A stretch of 64,000 bases of DNA from Ardenticatenaceae bacterium (GCA_020634455.1 JACKBQ010000002.1:682001-746000); one strand, 5' to 3'. Positions 8,563 to 18,377 are shown, counted from the stretch's first letter. A program made the numbers and translations. The notes: generated from the letters alone by a model not told the origin.

Positions 8563-10467
8563 TTATTGTAGATGCTTCACAAAAAAGTCGGTCATGGTGG
8601 TGTACACCTTGACGCGATTTTCGTACTTCAGCACGTCGTGGCCCTCGTCGGGGAACATGAGGTACTCAACTTCTTTGCCCATTTCTTGCAGATGCTCAAC
8701 CAGCTCGCGGGATTCCTGCTCGATGACGCGGGGATCGTTTTTGCCCTGAACCACCAGCATCGGCGCGGTGATTTCCTCGATGTAGGTGCGCGGGGAGCGC
8801 TCGCGCATGAAATCTTGCTCTGTTTCTGGGTCACCGACGAGCAATTTGATAAACGGTTTCCACGTTTCCGGCACGCGGCTGGCAAAGGTCATCAAATCGT
8901 ACGGGCCGAACATGTCTATGGCCGCGGACCACAGTTCGGGGTGGCGGCTGGCGAGGGTAAGGGTCATGTAGCCGCCGTAGGAACGGCCGACCACACCGGC
9001 GCGGCTGGTGTCGATGCGCTCATCTTGGGGCAGAACTTCCGTCATGGCATGGACGTGATCCAGCCGGTCTGCGCCGCCCCAGTCGCGGACGACGTGCTTC
9101 ATGTAGGCAAAGCCGTAGCCGGTGCTGCCGCGCACGTTGGGCACAAAGACGGCAAAGCCATTCAGGGTGAGGAACTGGATGAAGGGCATGGAAAACCAGG
9201 CAAAATCGGGGCGTTCCTGGCCTTGCGGGCCGCCGTGGATGTAGTAGACGAGCGGGCGCGGGCCGCTAAAGCCGAGGTCGGGGGCGGGCAGGTAGAGCCG
9301 GGCGGAGATGCGCAGGCCGTCGTAACTGGTGAAGGGATAATCTTCACCAGGAGATAGCCATTCCTGCGGCAGTCCCAGAATGCGCTCGCGGGTATGCTGC
9401 TGAAGATTGTCCCGGTTTTTGCCGCTGATGGTGTAGAGTTGGGTGGGGGAAACGGCCGTTGAAAACGACAGCACGTATTCATCCTGCACCTTGTTGTATT
9501 GAATAGATTCCAAAACGCCGCCAGCCAGTTCACCCTGGCCGCAGAGCAGAAGGGTGATTTGCATCGTCAGGTTCTCTTCATCCAGTTCTGCTTCGTAAGC
9601 CCAGGAGCTGCCATCAATGTTGTAGATGATGAGATATCGGTTGCCAGTGAGGTGGCGCACATCTTCCAGCTCACCCACGCCAGCGTGTTGGACGCCGCTG
9701 ATGAGGATGGGCTGGAGCGCTTCGGGGTCGTCCAGCGGCAGGTAAGCCAGGCCGTAGGTGTCTTCAAATTCAGAGGTGCCTAGCAGTAAGCCGGTTTCGT
9801 TGCGGATGAAGTGACCGCCGCCCACGTTGTAGGTTCGGGGCGGATTTTCTGGGTCGCGTTCCAACATGGGGGTACCGAGCAGGGTAGTCGGTTTTTCATC
9901 GCCCAGGGTGTAGCGGAACAGCACGCCATCGCCTGCACCATACCCTTCGCCGAGGATAAATTTGGTCTTTTCTGGGTTGCTGCCGTTGGGCCAGCCGCCA
10001 AATTTGCTCTCGTTGAGTTTGATCAGCTCGCCAGTTTCCAAATTGGCCAGATAGGAGCGATTCATCGCTTCGGTGCGAGATTCGGCTACAAAAAAGAGAT
10101 TGTTTCGTGTCAAGTCCGGATCGTCTGCAATGACGCGATGGTTGGCAAACGTATCGGCGAAGAGCGGTTCTGGGTAGCCGCCTGCCAGCGGTATCAGCAT
10201 GGGCAGGTAGTTTTCGTCGCCGTCCTGGTCTAGCATGACGAGGATTTTTTCCAGCTGGGGGAAGACGATGAAGGAACGGCCGTTCATCAAGTGCGGGTTT
10301 TGCAGGGCGATGTCGGGGGGCAAAAGGGGTTCGGGCACGCTGCCGCCCCGGTCCATGACGTAGAGGCTGTTACGGCCGTTTAGGTTGCTTACGAAGTAGA
10401 TACGGTCATCTACAAGTTGCGGCACTAAAAAGAGCCGCGCGGACAAAAAAGATTCAATTCGCTTCAT
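8563..10467 (-). CDS. S9-family serine peptidase (prolyl oligopeptidase / acylaminoacyl peptidase type)
   Basis: 634 residues. The first two thirds look like the beta-propeller of this family. The C-terminal alpha/beta-hydrolase has the nucleophile motif GRSYGGY (Ser near 496), an Asp in QGKNDPRV (near 577) and the His in PDEGHDVLKYENR (near 610), so the catalytic triad is complete. YYIHGGPQGQERPDF supplies the oxyanion region. No signal peptide is seen, so it is probably cytoplasmic and acts on short peptides. A strong hairpin lies just after its stop. The upstream spacer with repeats separates it from the nucleotidyltransferase gene on the same strand. Confidence 0.9.
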   Translation of the reverse strand: MKRIESFLSARLFLVPQLVDDRIYFVSNLNGRNSLYVMDRGGSVPEPLLPPDIALQNPHLMNGRSFIVFPQLEKILVMLDQDGDENYLPMLIPLAGGYPEPLFADTFANHRVIADDPDLTRNNLFFVAESRTEAMNRSYLANLETGELIKLNESKFGGWPNGSNPEKTKFILGEGYGAGDGVLFRYTLGDEKPTTLLGTPMLERDPENPPRTYNVGGGHFIRNETGLLLGTSEFEDTYGLAYLPLDDPEALQPILISGVQHAGVGELEDVRHLTGNRYLIIYNIDGSSWAYEAELDEENLTMQITLLLCGQGELAGGVLESIQYNKVQDEYVLSFSTAVSPTQLYTISGKNRDNLQQHTRERILGLPQEWLSPGEDYPFTSYDGLRISARLYLPAPDLGFSGPRPLVYYIHGGPQGQERPDFAWFSMPFIQFLTLNGFAVFVPNVRGSTGYGFAYMKHVVRDWGGADRLDHVHAMTEVLPQDERIDTSRAGVVGRSYGGYMTLTLASRHPELWSAAIDMFGPYDLMTFASRVPETWKPFIKLLVGDPETEQDFMRERSPRTYIEEITAPMLVVQGKNDPRVIEQESRELVEHLQEMGKEVEYLMFPDEGHDVLKYENRVKVYTTMTDFFVKHLQ

Positions 10468-10481
10468 AATTTTCTCCTGAA

Positions 10482-10553
10482 AAAAGAATTAGGAACACAG
10501 AGTTTCACAGAGGGGAAAGAAGATGAATCTGCGAAATCTGTTGATTCTTTTGC
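10482..10553. repeat. Spacer with CACAGAG and AATCTGCGAAATCTG repeats
   Basis: The spacer holds ACACAGAGTTTCACAGAGG and, at 10526-10546, the exact reverse complement of the 21-base repeat at 6506-6526. It belongs to the same dispersed family. Confidence 0.75.
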
Positions 10554-11399
10554 TTACTTGCGTAGCTGCATGGTAAACAATTTCCGGGTGGGGGCCGTGT
10601 CGATGTGGGGCAGGTGGGTTTCCACCAGGCTGATCGTTTCTTCGATGAGGGTTTTGAGGTTAGTAACGGCCGTTTGCATATCCACTTCAAACAGGGCCGG
10701 TAACCGATGGGCCACGTTGGGCGGGGCAATGCTCATTTTGGCGACGGTGTGGTGCAGTCCCTTGATTTTGCCGGGATGGTAAAGCTGGTTCAGCCCGCAC
10801 AGCACGCCGCAGATGTTTTGCACGGCGTTGAGCAGTTCTTCCTGCAAAAAGATGACTTCGTTGCGCTCGACGCCCATCTTTTGCAGCACCCAATGCGGCC
10901 GAAAGCGCAGATGTTTTTGCACCAGCATCTCGCCTAGCTTTGGCGGGTAGTTGGCCAGCCTGGCCTTCCAGCCGTCGGTAATTTCGGCTCCTTTTAGCGG
11001 CAAGCCCGTCAGGATGCCGTCCAGGGCGATGAATAGATTATTTTCTTCCAAGCTGGGTTCGGCTAGAAATTCCTCAACCATTTTTTCTGCTTCATCCAGT
11101 TTGGCGTGGGCAAAATCGTGGCGGATACCATCAATATATTGGAAGAGCGCCCAGCCGTCTGCCGCGCTGCCGCCGTAAAAGCCACCGTCGGAATCCAGCG
11201 CCGCTTGGCGGTACGTTTCAAATGCTTCTGCGCCGGGCAGCTCATCGTAGTACAGGATGATGTCGAGGTCGGAGTTGTCATCGGCGACGCCTTTGGCTAC
11301 GGAGCCGGTGAGGAGGATCGCCTGGATGTGGGGATTTTGTTGGAAAACGGCCGTGTTTTTACGAGCCAGCGCCAATCTTTCCTGAGAAATCTGGTTCAT
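10554..11399 (-). CDS. Nucleotidyltransferase-domain protein
   Basis: 281 residues. The N-terminal segment LLTGSVAKGVADDNSDLDIILYYDE has the GSxAxG turn and the DxD metal-binding pair of the pol-beta nucleotidyltransferase superfamily, as in aminoglycoside and lincosamide nucleotidyltransferases. The rest is helical with no motif I recognise. Its ATG overlaps the stop of the ArsR-type regulator gene by four bases (ATGA), so translation is coupled and the regulator probably controls the same response. The acceptor could be an antibiotic or another small molecule; the sequence does not tell. A toxin-type MNT enzyme is less likely, since no HEPN partner is present. Confidence 0.8.
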   Translation of the reverse strand: MNQISQERLALARKNTAVFQQNPHIQAILLTGSVAKGVADDNSDLDIILYYDELPGAEAFETYRQAALDSDGGFYGGSAADGWALFQYIDGIRHDFAHAKLDEAEKMVEEFLAEPSLEENNLFIALDGILTGLPLKGAEITDGWKARLANYPPKLGEMLVQKHLRFRPHWVLQKMGVERNEVIFLQEELLNAVQNICGVLCGLNQLYHPGKIKGLHHTVAKMSIAPPNVAHRLPALFEVDMQTAVTNLKTLIEETISLVETHLPHIDTAPTRKLFTMQLRK

Positions 11400-12001
11400 G
11401 CGTCGGCCTCGTCTGGGGTGTGGATGGGGTAGTAAGCCAGCGTCAGGCCGTAGAGGGTATCGTTTTCGGCGACATCGTCCTGGCTGTACTGGGTCATTTC
11501 TTGCAGGAGCGATTGGATACGGCCGTGAAATTCTTTATGCTGCGCTGGCGTTAGCCGGAACGATGCCCGCCATAAAATGCCGATGCTATTGTCCTCTGCA
11601 AAAGGATTTTGCTTTGTATGCTGCACCGTGCGCCGGATTTCCGTCCGCGTGATGTCGAAAATGGTGTTTAGCATTTGTTCCAGCTCTTCGCTGGCAGCAG
11701 TCTGTTCAGTGAGTAATCGGTTGTCTATGCGGTAATGCTGGGCCACAACCTGGTATTTTTTTTCTAGAATGCCAGAGACGATGTTGGTTTCCACTACCTG
11801 AATTAGCCCATGCTTTTCCATCAGGTTGACGTGATAGTACAGCTTGGTGGCGGGCAATTTGAGCAGTTTGGCAATTTCTTTGACGGTTTTCGGCCGTTTG
11901 AGCGACTGCAAAATGTCCAGGCGGGTGTTGTGGGCGATGACTTTTAGCGCTTCAAGGTCATCTACCAAAAATTCCTGCGGTAGGGTAAGTTGATTATTCA
12001 T
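11396..12001 (-). CDS. ArsR-like winged-helix regulator
   Basis: 201 residues. The winged helix is at 15-85: LKVIAHNTRLDILQSLKRPKTVKEIAKLLKLPATKLYYHVNLM is typical of ArsR/helix-turn-helix 20 proteins. No cluster of Cys or His suggesting a metal site is visible. The C-terminal half resembles the extension of regulators that accompany activation of drug or stress genes. It is the first gene of a two-gene unit with the nucleotidyltransferase. The AT-rich stretch just upstream (12002-12060) is the likely promoter and autoregulation site. Confidence 0.85.
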   Translation of the reverse strand: MNNQLTLPQEFLVDDLEALKVIAHNTRLDILQSLKRPKTVKEIAKLLKLPATKLYYHVNLMEKHGLIQVVETNIVSGILEKKYQVVAQHYRIDNRLLTEQTAASEELEQMLNTIFDITRTEIRRTVQHTKQNPFAEDNSIGILWRASFRLTPAQHKEFHGRIQSLLQEMTQYSQDDVAENDTLYGLTLAYYPIHTPDEADA

Positions 12002-12493
12002 AGGTCACGAATTTGATTTATTTTCATTGAATATTTAAATATTTTTAAATGATTGAACGAAGTTTAACGGCGGCCGGATGATCTGTCAAGGGTCATCAAT
12101 GTGAACCGCAAATTTTAATTTGGATGCAGTTATGGCCCGATAGTACCAAGGGGGAATAGGGGGTACCTGTAAGCTCTTTTGTAAGAAATTCCGCCCATAA
12201 TTTGCGCCGATAGAAGATTACCAGGTGTCATAATATAGTGTGCGTTAACACCCACCGCGATTCAACATTGTGCTGCTCCCACCGGAGCGGGTTTAGGCAA
12301 TGTACCAATCCCACTGCATTCTACGTCGCTAATTTGATTGTTTTGAATCGAACCCGCTTGTTTGGCAACGGCCGTTCGTCAGTCAGTTAAACCGCTGGCA
12401 TTGGTCATGAACAAGCAGATTGAGCCCGCCTGGTTTCTTTGCCCTACTTTTGCTTTCAACAATTATCAATCAGCTACGGTACAAGGTATCACA
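12002..12493. other. Long divergent spacer before the glycopolymer locus
   Basis: No gene with convincing features is seen here. The left end is AT-rich, as expected for the ArsR promoter on the minus strand. AGCGGGTT (12286-12293) can pair with AACCCGCT (12351-12358). One ACGGCCGT copy lies near 12369. The transcription start of the 42-kb plus-strand locus is probably here, but I see no good -35/-10 pair. Confidence 0.5.
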
Positions 12494-13228
12494 GTGTCAA
12501 AAGTTATTGAAAGTTTGCAGCTTTATTTGAGCCGTCAGGCGAGCGGCCTGGGACGTTACATTTTAGAGCAGCTAATCTATTTTCTGGTTGGCTGGGTACC
12601 TACCATTGTTGGGGTTGGGTTACGCGGTTTCATGTACCGACTCATTTTGAATATGGAGGGCATGGCCGCCATCGAGAATAACGTCCGGTTGCGGTTTGCC
12701 AACCAGATCACACTGAAAAATGGCGTGTATTTGGATCAGGGAACTTATTTACACGCTTGCCCCGCAGGCATTGAAATTGGCGAAGATTCCATTGTGATGC
12801 ACGGCGCGGTGCTGCATGTGTACAATTTTCGGGATTTGCCCCATGCGGGCATCAAGATTGGCCGCGACAGCCTGATTGGCGAGTACAGCATCATTCGGGG
12901 GCAGGGCGGCGTGACCATTGGCGACCGGGTGTTTACCTCGCCATTTACCCAAATTATTGCTGTAAACCACATTTTTGATGATCCGAAACGGCCGTTTATC
13001 CACCAGGGCATCACCGCCGAAGGCATTGTCATTGAAGATGATTGCTGGCTGGGCGCAGGTGCGGTTATTACCGACGGCGTGCGCGTTGGCCAAGGCTCTG
13101 TGGTGGCAGCCGGCGCTGTGGTTACTAAAGATGTCCCTCCGCATTCCGTCGTGGCTGGGGTTCCGGCCAGAGTTATCAAAACAATAGACGGACAAGAATC
13201 CAACCAAGATAAAACTATCTATTTTTAA
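12494..13228 (+). CDS. Acyltransferase of the left-handed beta-helix (hexapeptide) family
   Basis: About 244 residues from the GTG at 12494; the longer open frame from 12362 begins in sequence that does not look coding. A hydrophobic N-terminal part ([20 protein letters not shown]) precedes the hexapeptide repeats ([66 protein letters not shown]). The catalytic His candidate is in AVNHIFDD, and the family ending [16 protein letters not shown] is present. Such enzymes O-acetylate sugars from acetyl-CoA. As the first gene of the locus it probably acetylates the glycan or a precursor. Confidence 0.85.
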   Translation: MSKVIESLQLYLSRQASGLGRYILEQLIYFLVGWVPTIVGVGLRGFMYRLILNMEGMAAIENNVRLRFANQITLKNGVYLDQGTYLHACPAGIEIGEDSIVMHGAVLHVYNFRDLPHAGIKIGRDSLIGEYSIIRGQGGVTIGDRVFTSPFTQIIAVNHIFDDPKRPFIHQGITAEGIVIEDDCWLGAGAVITDGVRVGQGSVVAAGAVVTKDVPPHSVVAGVPARVIKTIDGQESNQDKTIYF

Positions 13229-13275
13229 GATTCCAAATTTCTACAGGTAGAGCTTAAGAAAGCATTTTTATAGTA

Positions 13276-13314
13276 TTGCGTATACACATTTTTGATTTTA
13301 TTGAGCATACGCAA
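13276..13314. repeat. Inverted repeat TTGCGTAT/ATACGCAA in AT-rich spacer
   Basis: 13276-13283 pairs with 13307-13314 around an AT-rich 23-base centre, 22 bases before the glycosyltransferase ATG. The position suits an operator or a weak RNA hairpin. Confidence 0.5.
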
Positions 13315-13335
13315 ATAAATTGGTGCAACTAAATT

Positions 13336-14541
13336 ATGACCACACTTTCCGTTGTTATTCCCGCCTATAATGAAGAAGATGGCATTGCTGAAATCGCCCA
13401 TCGCGTGTTAGCCGTCCGTGATTCGCTGCGCGAAGTTGGCGTAGACGGTCTGGAACTGCTTGTTGTTGACGATGGTTCCAAAGATAAAACTGTAGAAATT
13501 GCCCGGAGCATTGACGGCGTCACGCTAATCCAGCATCCCAAAAATAAAGGATACGGCGGCGCGTTAAAAACTGGCTTTAGCCAGGCAAAAGGGGAGCTGA
13601 TTGGTTTTCTGGATGCCGACGGCACGTATCCCCCGGAATATTTCCCTAAATTGTGCGTTGAGGCGATGAATGGCTCAGAAATTGTGGTTGGGTCACGCAT
13701 GGCCGGAGCCGACAGCCAGATGCCGCTGACGCGCCGGGTGGGTAACTTCTTTTTTGCCAATTTGCTCAGCATTTTAGGTCGCCAGCGCATTACCGACAGC
13801 GCCAGTGGGATGCGTGTTTTCAAAAAAGAGGTTTTGCAAAAGATTTACCCATTGCCGGATGGCCTTAATTTGACTCCTGTGATGAGTACCCGTGCCCTGC
13901 ATGAACAAATCAAGATGACGGAGATTCCGATTCCGTACAGCGAGCGTTTGGGGCGGTCTAAGTTGAGCGTGGTGCACGACGGCCGTTTATTCCTGGAATC
14001 TATGGTGTGGACGGCCATGACGTACAACCCGGTTCGCATTTTGGGCCTGGTTGGTTTGGCAAGTGTTTTGATTGCCGCGCTGGTCTTGATTGGCTTGGTG
14101 GTTGCCCGTATTGGGGATACCACAAGTTTGGGGGCATGGGGAGTAACGGCCGTATTTACCGCTTTGGTTACCTCCGTTGGGGGCATTAGCATTTTTGCCC
14201 TAGGCGTCACATTTAACTACATGGTTTCTATTTTTCATAAACAACCTATCCGCCAAGGGCTGTTCCGCAAGCCAATTTTTACGAAACCAATCAACCACCA
14301 ATTTGGGTGGCTGGGGATATTGGCTGTGTTGTTGGGGTTGGCCTTAGGCGCGGGCAGCCTGTCATTGGCAATTAGCCAAAGCTGGCCAATTCAGCGGGTA
14401 TGGCTTTACCTGTTAGGCAGCGCCATGTCTACCCTGGTGGGTATTCAATTAATTATTTACTGGGTTTTGCTGCGCGTACTGGAAGAATTAAGCCAGCGCG
14501 AAATTTTGGCAAAACGTGATTTACAAGGATACGGTCAATAG
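13336..14541 (+). CDS. GT2 glycosyltransferase, dolichyl-phosphate-mannose synthase type
   Basis: 401 residues. The N-terminal GT-A domain begins LSVVIPAYNEEDGIAEIA, with VVDDGSKDKT (nucleotide-sugar site) and GFLDADGTYPPE (the DxD metal motif). The C-terminal part has four hydrophobic segments (about 235-385). This architecture belongs to enzymes that load a sugar onto polyprenyl phosphate at the membrane. The lipid-linked sugar could feed the GT39-type transferases later in the locus (33271 and 47780), which use polyprenyl-linked donors. The start follows an AT-rich spacer and the next gene begins 53 bases on. Confidence 0.9.
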   Translation: MTTLSVVIPAYNEEDGIAEIAHRVLAVRDSLREVGVDGLELLVVDDGSKDKTVEIARSIDGVTLIQHPKNKGYGGALKTGFSQAKGELIGFLDADGTYPPEYFPKLCVEAMNGSEIVVGSRMAGADSQMPLTRRVGNFFFANLLSILGRQRITDSASGMRVFKKEVLQKIYPLPDGLNLTPVMSTRALHEQIKMTEIPIPYSERLGRSKLSVVHDGRLFLESMVWTAMTYNPVRILGLVGLASVLIAALVLIGLVVARIGDTTSLGAWGVTAVFTALVTSVGGISIFALGVTFNYMVSIFHKQPIRQGLFRKPIFTKPINHQFGWLGILAVLLGLALGAGSLSLAISQSWPIQRVWLYLLGSAMSTLVGIQLIIYWVLLRVLEELSQREILAKRDLQGYGQ

Positions 14542-14594
14542 ATCGGTACCATAATTTCAGAAAAAGATAACGGGCATAGCCAGGAGATTTTTCA

Positions 14595-16289
14595 ATGAGT
14601 CAAGTTAAGCTCGAAGATGTAGATGTAACGGATAATGTAGAAGGGGGTCAAAAAGATCCTCTGCGAGAAAATTTAGGTACGCGCCGTGTGCCCAAACTAC
14701 GCATGGCCAACTTCCCCGATGCCGATGAGATTGTGCATCAGGGGTTGTTGGAAGAAGAACGGGGACCAAATGCAGTAGATATCGTTTTGGTGAACCCCCC
14801 AACGCCGGATGGCGGCTTGTGGATTCGCACACAGCACCGTGTGGGTCGCCGCACCCGTGAAAATATGGTTTGGCCGCAGGTTTCTTTGGCCCAAATGGCT
14901 GCCATGCTTTATCCGCAGCACTCGGTTGCCATTATAGATGCCAATGCCGAACGGATGAGCTGGCCAGTTTTTGCCAAAAAGCTGGATAAGCTGAAGCCAA
15001 AATATTACATGACGCAGGTGACTGCGCCTACGCTGGAAAATGATATGTATGGCTGCTTTTTGGCCAAGGCACGTGGGGCAAAAACAATCGCTTTTGGCAC
15101 GCACGTGACGCCGATTCCGCGTGAAACAATGCGGCCGTATCCAGCCCTGGACTTTATCTTGTTGGGCGAACCAGACCTGACAATTCGCGATTTGCTGGAT
15201 GTGTTGGAAGGCAAGGTAGATCAGCGTCCGGCAAACATCCAGAAAATGTTTGACAACCATGATCCGATGTATGAACCAGCTTTTAACGAAGATGGCTCTG
15301 TTAATATGGCAAAAATCAAGGGGCTGGTGTGGCGTGATGCCGAAAAAATTAATGTGAACCTGACACGGCCGTTTATCCCCAACCTGGATGATATGCCCTT
15401 GCCGATGCACGAGATGCTGCCCTGGGAAAAATACCGGATGCCGCTCATCAAAGGGCCATTTACCTTTATTGTGACCAGTCGTGGTTGCCCCGCTGGCTGT
15501 ACCTACTGCATTAAACATGTAAGTTACCAGTTTTCTGTGCGGCTGCGCTCGGCCGAAAACATCATGCAAGAGCTGTGGAAGCTCAAGAAGATGGGCCTCA
15601 ACAACATCCACATGTATGCTGATCTATTCACGGTGAATCGTGACCAGGTGATGGACTTATGCAAGCGGATGATTGATGAGAAGATTAACCTGCGCTGGAC
15701 CTGCAACAGCCGCGTGGATTATGTGGATGAAGAGATGCTGGCGATGATGGGCAAAGCAGGCAACTGGCTCATCTCCTGGGGTATCGAAAGCGGCAGTGAG
15801 CAAATTTTGCGCCATGCCCGCAAGGGAGCTTATCCCGACAAAGCAGCGCGTTCCTTGCAATGGGCGCGGAATGCTGGCATTAAGAACTGGGGTTACTTTA
15901 TCATCGGTTTGCCGGGCGAGACAGAGGAGACGATTCGTCAGACGATTGATTTTTCCAAGGGATTGCCGCTGGATATTGCTTTGTTCCATGTAGCTGCGCC
16001 ATACCCAGGCACACCGTTCTTCTTTGAAGTTGTTAAAAATGGCTGGTTCCGCCCCGGCACTCGTTGGGAGCATGTGGATATGGACAAGGGCACGGTGTTG
16101 GATTATGAAGGGCTTCCGGCTGAACGGCTGCTGTATTGGCAGCGGCGGGCCTTCCGTGAATGGGCGCTGCGTCCGGGGCCAATTATGACTTACCTCAAGA
16201 TGGTTGCTTCAGACATTTCAACGGTGAAATCTGCCTTAAGTGTGGGTTTGCAGACGTTGAGTTGGCAAGTAAACCGCGACGAAGATTAA
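14595..16289 (+). CDS. B12-binding-domain radical SAM enzyme
   Basis: 564 residues. The N-terminal half (about 55-220) has the order of a cobalamin-binding domain (DIVLVNPPTPDG, SVAIIDANAE, AKTIAFGTHVTP, DFILLGEPD). The radical SAM core starts with RGCPAGCTYC at about 297-305, the CxxxCxxC that binds the 4Fe-4S cluster, and continues with the SAM-contact strands ISWGIESGSEQIL and YFIIGLPGETEETI. Relatives methylate or rearrange unreactive carbons, for example in hopanoid, bacteriochlorophyll and antibiotic pathways. Lying between a GT2 and a polymerase gene, it may modify a sugar or a lipid carrier. A hairpin terminator follows its stop. Confidence 0.88.
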   Translation: MSQVKLEDVDVTDNVEGGQKDPLRENLGTRRVPKLRMANFPDADEIVHQGLLEEERGPNAVDIVLVNPPTPDGGLWIRTQHRVGRRTRENMVWPQVSLAQMAAMLYPQHSVAIIDANAERMSWPVFAKKLDKLKPKYYMTQVTAPTLENDMYGCFLAKARGAKTIAFGTHVTPIPRETMRPYPALDFILLGEPDLTIRDLLDVLEGKVDQRPANIQKMFDNHDPMYEPAFNEDGSVNMAKIKGLVWRDAEKINVNLTRPFIPNLDDMPLPMHEMLPWEKYRMPLIKGPFTFIVTSRGCPAGCTYCIKHVSYQFSVRLRSAENIMQELWKLKKMGLNNIHMYADLFTVNRDQVMDLCKRMIDEKINLRWTCNSRVDYVDEEMLAMMGKAGNWLISWGIESGSEQILRHARKGAYPDKAARSLQWARNAGIKNWGYFIIGLPGETEETIRQTIDFSKGLPLDIALFHVAAPYPGTPFFFEVVKNGWFRPGTRWEHVDMDKGTVLDYEGLPAERLLYWQRRAFREWALRPGPIMTYLKMVASDISTVKSALSVGLQTLSWQVNRDED

Positions 16290-16297
16290 TTTTGGCT

Positions 16298-16340
16298 GGC
16301 CGAATGGCAATGAGTTCCTTGCCATTCGGCCGTTTTGCTT
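16298..16340 (+). terminator. Rho-independent terminator after the radical SAM gene
   Basis: A perfect 13-bp stem (16298-16310 with 16319-16331) and an 8-base loop, followed by GTTTTGCTT. It lies 9 bases after the stop and may partly separate this gene from the downstream polymerase gene. Confidence 0.8.
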
Positions 16341-16478
16341 ACCCGTTTCATGTTTCCCCTCTGTGTAGATGTGTCAATCGGCCGTTTTCATCGCCTGTGG
16401 TTCAACGACGTCTGTCTGAGAAACCCAATGCACCCAATTTGGCCAAGTTTAAGCAATTAATCAGAAGTAAGAAGGACC

Positions 16479-18377
16479 ATGATTGAATTAGCAAATGATC
16501 GTTGGTTTCCGGTTGGTAATGCAGCGTTGGCAATGGTAGCAGCCTCTTTGTGGTATATCACTTCTGGCAACCTGGGCTGGCCTTTGCTGGTGGTGGTTTT
16601 GGTTCCGTGGGGTTTGCGCATTGTTGCTGGCCACAGGCCCTATCGTCGCTCTCGCTTGGATGGCTGGCTGTTACTTTTTGGGATTACGGCCGTTTTTAGC
16701 ACCTTTACAGCTTACAGTAGCCAACTGGCACAGGGGAAATTCTGGATTTTGATTGGCGCGGTTGTGGTGTACCTGGCCATTGTTTCTGTTTCGCGGCGTG
16801 ATGTTTGGCTGCTGGCTGGCGCGACGGGGCCGCTAGGTGTTTTGCTTACCGCCTATTTTGTGATGAGCAATAATTGGCGGCAATGGCCGGCCGATATTGG
16901 TTTGCTGAATCGCCTGGGCACATTGTGGATGTCGTTACGGCCGTCTCTCCCTTTGCCCGTGCTGCATCCCAACACGTTGGCAGGCATGATGGCCCTGCTG
17001 TATCCATTTATCATTGCGTTTGGCATTTACGCCTGGCAGCGGCGGCAAATTCGTTGGGCACAGCTGGCCGTTGTCTCGGCCATTATTACCGCAGGTGGGC
17101 TGGTTTTTACCAGCTCATTAGGCTCCTGGCTGGCGTTAGCAGTGGGGCTAAGCGTGTGGGCTTTGTGGCACCTAAGCGGCGTCTTGAAAAAGAAAACACC
17201 ATTTTCGCAAAAACTGCTGTTTCTTGGTTTGCTACTGCTGCTGTTTTTGATCGGCCTGGTTGTTTTTCGTCTGTTTTTAGGCAGCGCTTCCGGCCAGGAA
17301 GATTCGACGACGCGGCTTGGTTTGGCGAGGCAAACCTTGTTTTTGATTCAGGATTTTGCGTTGACCGGTAGTGGCTTGGGTAGTTTTCCGGCTTTGTATT
17401 CCCAATATATTCAAGGGATTCCGCAATTTTTTGTCGCTTACAGCAATTTGTACCTGGACGTTTGGCTAGAGCAAGGATTTTTTGGTCTGGTTGCTCTACT
17501 TGCATTGTTGGGTGGAAGTTTTTGGATGTTGTTCAAGCGTTCCGCCTTGGCAAAATCGGTGCCTGAGACTCAACAGCCGGATGCGCAGACAATTTTATCA
17601 ACGGCGCCACCCCGCCCCAGCCGCAGACGTAAACAAAAGCAAAAGATGATGGCCGCAGAGATGGTCTGGTTCCAGTGGGCAACTTTTGTAAGCTTATTGG
17701 TGATGGTGCTGCACGGATTGCTGGATGATGCGTTGTATGGCAATTTGGCTTCACCTCTACTGTTTTTTGCCCCAGCAATGGTGATTTTGGTTACGCGACG
17801 AAAATCTGACCCGGCACCGTCGGTAGCGGTTCAGCGGAAGCGGTGGGCGTTGGGTGTGGCGGGTACGGCCGTATTGCTCATAGCTCTGTTCTTTGGCTTT
17901 CGGCAGACGGTGATGGCCCAGCTGCAAGCAAATTTGGGGGCGTTGGCGCTAGCCAAAGCGGAATTAGTGAGATGGCCTACCAATCGCTGGGACACAGGTG
18001 AAGATTTGGAGCGGTTTACTGCCGCCACCACGCGTTTTGAGCGTGCCCTGGCTATTGACCCACAAAACCGCACGGCGCAGCATCGCCTGGGTTTAATTGC
18101 CATGGTAGCGCGTGATTATGAAACGGCCGTTGCCCACCTGGAGGCGGCACAGTCCCAGACCAATGGGTATCGTGGCCTCACTAAATCTTTAGGATACAGT
18201 TATGCTTGGCTTGGGCAATTTAACCTGGCGTCTGAGACATTAACGCCCATTTCAGAAGCGCGGGCAGAAATGTCTGTTTATAGCAGTTGGTGGAAACAAC
18301 AAAACCGGCCCGATTTAGCCAATAGGGCTGCTGAAATGGTCTCTCTTTTGGATAGTAAGATGCTTTTGAACCCATAA
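16479..18377 (+). CDS. O-antigen ligase/polymerase-like protein with TPR tail
   Basis: 632 residues with an AAGAAGGA ribosome site. About ten hydrophobic segments fill residues 10-430. The long loop with LTGSGLGSFPALYSQYI and YSNLYLDVWLEQGFFGL is the Wzy_C/WaaL signature region. A basic loop (PRPSRRRKQKQKMM) precedes the last membrane segments. The tail (about 495-630) has TPR-like helices (FERALAIDPQNRTAQHRLGLIAM). It should polymerise or ligate lipid-linked glycan at the outer face of the membrane. A second member of the family is at 43243, so the locus carries two. Confidence 0.85.
   Translation: MIELANDRWFPVGNAALAMVAASLWYITSGNLGWPLLVVVLVPWGLRIVAGHRPYRRSRLDGWLLLFGITAVFSTFTAYSSQLAQGKFWILIGAVVVYLAIVSVSRRDVWLLAGATGPLGVLLTAYFVMSNNWRQWPADIGLLNRLGTLWMSLRPSLPLPVLHPNTLAGMMALLYPFIIAFGIYAWQRRQIRWAQLAVVSAIITAGGLVFTSSLGSWLALAVGLSVWALWHLSGVLKKKTPFSQKLLFLGLLLLLFLIGLVVFRLFLGSASGQEDSTTRLGLARQTLFLIQDFALTGSGLGSFPALYSQYIQGIPQFFVAYSNLYLDVWLEQGFFGLVALLALLGGSFWMLFKRSALAKSVPETQQPDAQTILSTAPPRPSRRRKQKQKMMAAEMVWFQWATFVSLLVMVLHGLLDDALYGNLASPLLFFAPAMVILVTRRKSDPAPSVAVQRKRWALGVAGTAVLLIALFFGFRQTVMAQLQANLGALALAKAELVRWPTNRWDTGEDLERFTAATTRFERALAIDPQNRTAQHRLGLIAMVARDYETAVAHLEAAQSQTNGYRGLTKSLGYSYAWLGQFNLASETLTPISEARAEMSVYSSWWKQQNRPDLANRAAEMVSLLDSKMLLNP

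Noticed and set aside
10554..12001. MNT/HEPN toxin-antitoxin pair
   Set aside because: The partner of the nucleotidyltransferase is an ArsR-type DNA-binding protein, not a HEPN protein, and the nucleotidyltransferase is too long for MNT.
12362..12493. Longer start for the acyltransferase
   Set aside because: The first 44 codons show no family similarity and include spacer features; GTG 12494 leads directly into the family-like start.
14697..15611. 304-codon minus-strand frame opposite the radical SAM gene
   Set aside because: Shadow of a gene with clear CxxxCxxC and cobalamin domains.
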